From contig CP085835.1 in the NCBI GenBank assembly GCA_020809705.1, positions 3,100,001 through 3,164,000 of the forward strand: 64,000 nucleotides of DNA, given 5' to 3'. The position numbers and the translations under genes were made by a program. The DNA is from Calonectria ilicicola (Eukaryota > Ascomycota > Sordariomycetes > Hypocreales > Nectriaceae). Under the pieces are notes generated by a model, which was given only the letters and a program-made list of their open reading frames with translations, had not been told where the DNA came from and ran no database searches. Shown here piece after piece: positions 59,960 through 64,000 of this stretch; the stretch's first letter is position 1, and each line of letters begins with the position of its first letter.

Positions 59960-61321
59960 GTTTGCGGCGGAGAGGCCAGTGCCGCGGTTGATTCACGTTG
60001 GCGAAAAGCAATTGATCGACGCGAAAAGGCCCCGACCAAGCTGAGCGAATATGCGAAAGATAAGGTTGGCGGCCTGGTGGGCTGTCGTGATCCCATCTAA
60101 TTTCCGTCTCAGGAATGCCAAGCCTTCAGGGGAAACGCGATGTCACGTGTTGATGCACCAACACAGACAGTGATATATGGAAAGATGCCATTTTGGAACT
60201 AGCGCTTTGGCCCTAGAAGCGTTTTGCAACAAGATAATTGGTCTGATTACGGAATTGGCTTGGGTGGTCAACTTGGTTGCGTATGCACCGAGAAACTCAT
60301 CATCGCCTGACTAGTCTATGTCCACGTCTAAATAACCCATCGCGGCCGAGCGCTAGTCCTGATATTGTACAAAGTTTTTTTTTTTTTTCGCATTTTCTAG
60401 ACTCAAAGGGCAATTGGCACGACCAAAGGTATCAACGATGGCATGCGCACCGACACGGAATTGGTGAGATTGCCTTGAAAGTAATTGTGGCCCTGTTGAA
60501 GACACAACATGTTTGGTCTAGGGTAGGTCTATCAGAAGCTAAACACAAAACCGGAATGGTAATTCCAAGTATTACCCCGTGATATACGTTCGTTGATCAC
60601 TTCGTACAGTGTTCCGAATAAGCCATGAGCTCAAGTCTATGCATCAATTTAAAATGCATCCGCCCTTATATAGTGTCTCTTTACCATCTTCAGTGTGACC
60701 TTCTGGTAAATATGTTTACACAAATTTGGTTGTATTTCCAACCTTTATTCTACTTGATCTACTAGGAAATTCGAGTTGCGGCTGACCCCAGAGGCCACCA
60801 ATGATCCCGCTATTTCCTTCAACTCCCATATCGCTGGGGGATACCTCTTCTGGTCTTGGCTTTTCTAGCGAGTCTGTCGACTTTGTTAACTTTGTCGACG
60901 ATCCCCAGATCAACACGGAATATTGATGAAAGGGAAATATTATTTATTCATTTCTGGTTGCTAGTTGCCCAGTTGGACCTAGAATTTCAGGAAAGAGTAA
61001 AATGGGTGTTGTTGGTCGAGGTGCAATCGAAGACAAGTTTCAAAGATTGAAGTGGGTCGTCTGATGATAATGACCAAGTTAGGATGTGATAGGCCACGAC
61101 CGTCTGACATGCAGACGCAAACCAGCAAGTGAAAAAAATCCACCGCCCAATCAATACAAGAGGCCTCCCTACCAATTTGCACAGCCACGATGTAACTGAA
61201 AGCTGAAGCCTGAAGACATCCAGTGGCCTTCGAAACATGACGTTGCGCTCTTTCATCCATCAGAATCGCCCAGGCCATGCCTCTCAAACACCAGTTCCAT
61301 TTGCACAATAGTTAACCTACA
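59960..61321. other. Intergenic
   Basis: About 1.4 kb. A poly-T run lies at 60376-60389. Frames of 60-109 codons have no support. It includes promoters of two divergent genes. Confidence 0.5.
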
Positions 61322-64000
61322 ATGTCCACGCAAATGATTCCCAATGCCCAGTTAGGGCTCACCACTGAGGAGCTACAGCTGCTCCGCCAAGGTCAGACGG
61401 CGACAGCGTCGTCTAGCGCTCGCTCGGCGGGCAGTCAGGGCATGTTCCTATTGGACAGTTCCTCGCTGACTGCGCTAGAGCGCTACTTTCTCAATCTTAT
61501 CACGAGCACTGATGAGAGAATCAAGCATCTCAGAAATGAAACCCAGAAATTCACCCATCTACAGTACGACGAAGAGGAAAATATTATTGGTGGCGCAGAG
61601 GCCGAAATTGCCCACTACACAGAGATACACAAACAAATAGACGAGCTCGAGTTGGATTTTGAGCGCATTGCACATATCAAAGACGTTGTCAAAAGCTACA
61701 GGTTGAGGACTGAACCAATCATTTCCGGGGTCATACCATCTAGCCATGTTCGGAGCATGGCAATACATGACAGAGAAGCCATTGTTGACTCCAAGGACAT
61801 GGCAGATGCAGATACAAATCCGGAAACCGTGCCAGAAAGGTTAAAGGAAAATGCTTTAGCACCCGCTACATCCTCTAGCAGCCAGGAAGGTCAACCCAGC
61901 AGTTTCAGCCTCCCAAAGCAAACGCCCGAGCCGGAGTCCAACGTCGAACAGCCTACCATTGACCTGTCCTTCCTCCAACCCGACCAGCGAAAGTAAGTAG
62001 ATTGATCCTCAAATATCGAATCACTGACATGTTTGATACTGACACTAGACAGACATTACCTACGATACTTCGCCAAAGAGAACCAATGTCCTTATACCAA
62101 TTGCGCAAAGGGATTTGGATCAACTACTCACCTTCAGCGACATATCAGGAACAGACATGAAAAGAGGACCAAATTCCATTGCACAGTTCCTGGATGCGAG
62201 TACTCAATACAAGGTAGTAAATACTTCCCTCAGAAAGAGAAATGGAAACGACACATGATCGTGGTTCATAATATGGATGAGCGATACCTTCCAAAGCCTG
62301 ATGAGTCATTCCTATCCATTGATGATTTCCATGCCCCTCTCAGCACTGAATTGCAGAAGGGTTCACCGTCTAGTGCGTTTCAATGATATGATGACACAAG
62401 AAGGACTTGCTGAACTCCGATAGGTTTACCTTCACAAGATCTGTCCCGAAACACAGAAGAGACCTCATCTCCATCAGACGATAATGAGTCAGACGACGTG
62501 AAACTAGCCAGTTCAGAGAAGAAGAGATTTAGAAGAGAGTTCAAAAAGCAGCAAGACCAAGGCCAAGTACGTCAGCTAAATGTCTAATTCCCTACGCATC
62601 GGCTCACATAATCTATGCAGTCATCGGACTTCACATATCAGGGTAGCCAAACCGCCGGCTCAGAGGTTGAAAAGGGTTCTAGGGTTGAGACAACGCTTGA
62701 GCAGGCAAGAAATCCTGACAATCCAGCATTGGAACTATCTGAAAATCGTTCATTCATCTGGGAGAATCTGCCCTCTATCTGGATGGATAATATTCCGAAC
62801 AATAACAATAAACATTCCGAAGATCTCGAAAACATGATGGATAATACAACCATCGGTATGGCTCAGATCAAACAAGAGGCAGTAGTCACAGAGGAAGTCT
62901 TGAATCAGTGGCTCAATGCACTCTACAGCAGCGATTTACCCACTGTTAATAAAATAATATCGTTTGGGATTAATGTGAATGGAGTGATATGCACTAGGCA
63001 AGGTGCATTTCATCTCGAAGATCAAGAGAGACCCGCGGATTTTGACTTTCGAGCGACCAGTCAAAATACTAGCCAAGGCGTTCCGACTACAGGGAACCTT
63101 CCACTGATGCTAGCAGCGGAGAACTCTATAGAAGTCACCAGAGCGCTGTTGGAAGCTGGAGCCGATCCCAACAAGACTTATGGGACAGCAGGGACTGTAT
63201 TGCAGTCAGCCATCATGGAGTATCGACACAAGCCCTTGATTGACATGATAATGCTCCTCATTGATAGTGGTGCGGATGTGAACGCACCCCCAGGTCATCT
63301 TGGAACGGCACTTGAAGCAGCTGTTGATAGAGGGGATATGGATGTCATTCAAATGCTCATCCGCGCTGGTGCCAACGTCAACGAATTTAACAGCTTTAGC
63401 TACAGCACCGCGCTCACAAGGGCGGTTGAGTCAAAAAGTTTGGAGGCGGTAAAACTATTGTTAGAGAATGGCGCTGATCCAAATGCCGACTCGCCTAAAG
63501 AACTTCAGGCGCAAAGATTGGCCGATCGGGTGGTAAGGGTTGATGGAGCTTTTGATCAAAGAGAAGTAAGCCTTCTGATCATAATGAATACTTTATTCAA
63601 TTATATGGCACTGACAATAATTGTACATAGCCTAAAACACCTATAGCTACTGCTGCATTCAACGGCTCCTTTGATATCATCAAACTACTGATAGTTCACG
63701 GCGCTGATATCGATGGCGTAGATTGGAAACGTGGCCCCGCATTGGTGGCAGCCACTGTCATGAGACACACTGCTGTCGCTGCTTGGCTCCTGTCACATGG
63801 AGCAGATCATTCCAAAGCTTTGAATTGGTTGTCTGAAGTTTGTCTGTTTGGGCGGAGTATCAAATCGAACACAGACCCCCTCCTCACCGTACTTCGAGAC
63901 CCTCCGCCGGAGTGGAGCTTATGGTCTTTTGCTTCGAGAGAGCGCCATTTCAAAGGTAGCCAGCAGCTGTTTAATGAGATAAACTTTTATTGTTCCACTT
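61322..64000 (+). CDS. C2H2 zinc-finger / ankyrin-repeat protein (partial, cut by window end)
   Basis: Exons read as 61322-61992, 62053-62372, 62424-62566, 62621-63565, 63631 onward; the gene runs off the right edge. The N-terminal 220 residues hold a helical stretch (SLTALERYFLNLITSTDERI). The second exon encodes a C2H2 finger pair: CPYTNCAKGFGSTTHLQRHIRNRH and CTVPGCEY..KEKWKRHMIVVH. Exon 4 onward carries ankyrin repeats: GNLPLMLAAENSIEVTRALLEAGADPN, GTALEAAVDRGDMDVIQMLIRAGANVN, and further ones after 63631. This pairing suggests a DNA-linked or signalling scaffold, but its role is unknown. The stop codon and any later exons lie outside the window. A splice at about 63957 could interrupt the last frame. 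Confidence 0.82.

Overview
This window is nuclear DNA of a filamentous ascomycete (Pezizomycotina). The support is: introns mostly of 45-70 bases with GT..AG ends and CTAAC/CTGAC-like branch sites, two HET-domain (heterokaryon incompatibility) genes, a Zn2Cys6 transcription factor, a PTH11/rhodopsin-type membrane protein, and an intron-bearing tRNA-Tyr. I cannot name the species. Exon coordinates come from reading splice sites and reading frames by eye; they are models, not transcript data.

Layout. 1.4-9.4 kb: a HET-domain gene, a giant TPR-CHAT protease-like gene and a Nudix hydrolase. 10.0-28.8 kb: a gene set that looks like a specialised-metabolism cluster built on the aspartate-to-homoserine route. 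It holds aspartate-semialdehyde dehydrogenase, a rhodopsin-type membrane protein, aspartate kinase, homoserine O-acetyltransferase, a nitrilase, a Zn2Cys6 regulator, an O-acetylhomoserine (thiol)-lyase-type PLP enzyme and a cytochrome P450. No polyketide synthase or NRPS lies among them. 29.5-37.6 kb: a methyltransferase-fold protein, an oxysterol-binding protein, an AIF/FSP1-type FAD oxidoreductase, tRNA-Tyr(GUA), a type III polyketide synthase and a small unknown protein. 39.1-47.2 kb: an unrecognised 1570-residue protein (beta-rich front, coiled coil, Ala-rich amphipathic helices) followed by a second HET-domain gene. 48-64 kb: a calmodulin-like gene, a secreted Thr-rich/Cys-rich protein, a C2H2-type finger protein, a possible small three-exon gene, an F-box protein, a multi-pass membrane protein, and a C2H2-ankyrin protein cut by the right edge.

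How the genes may work together. The kinase, semialdehyde dehydrogenase and acetyltransferase would supply aspartate semialdehyde and O-acetylhomoserine. Homoserine dehydrogenase is not in the window and would come from elsewhere. The PLP enzyme could then replace the acetyl group with sulfide, cyanide or a carbon nucleophile, and the nitrilase and P450 could tailor the product. The promoters of the acetyltransferase/nitrilase pair and of the PLP enzyme share a 13-mer, an 11-mer and a 10-mer, and a TTGCGGC-type core recurs in front of the dehydrogenase, with a variant in front of the kinase. This supports co-regulation, perhaps by the Zn2Cys6 protein in the cluster. The HET and TPR-CHAT genes belong to families tied to non-self recognition and regulated cell death in fungi.
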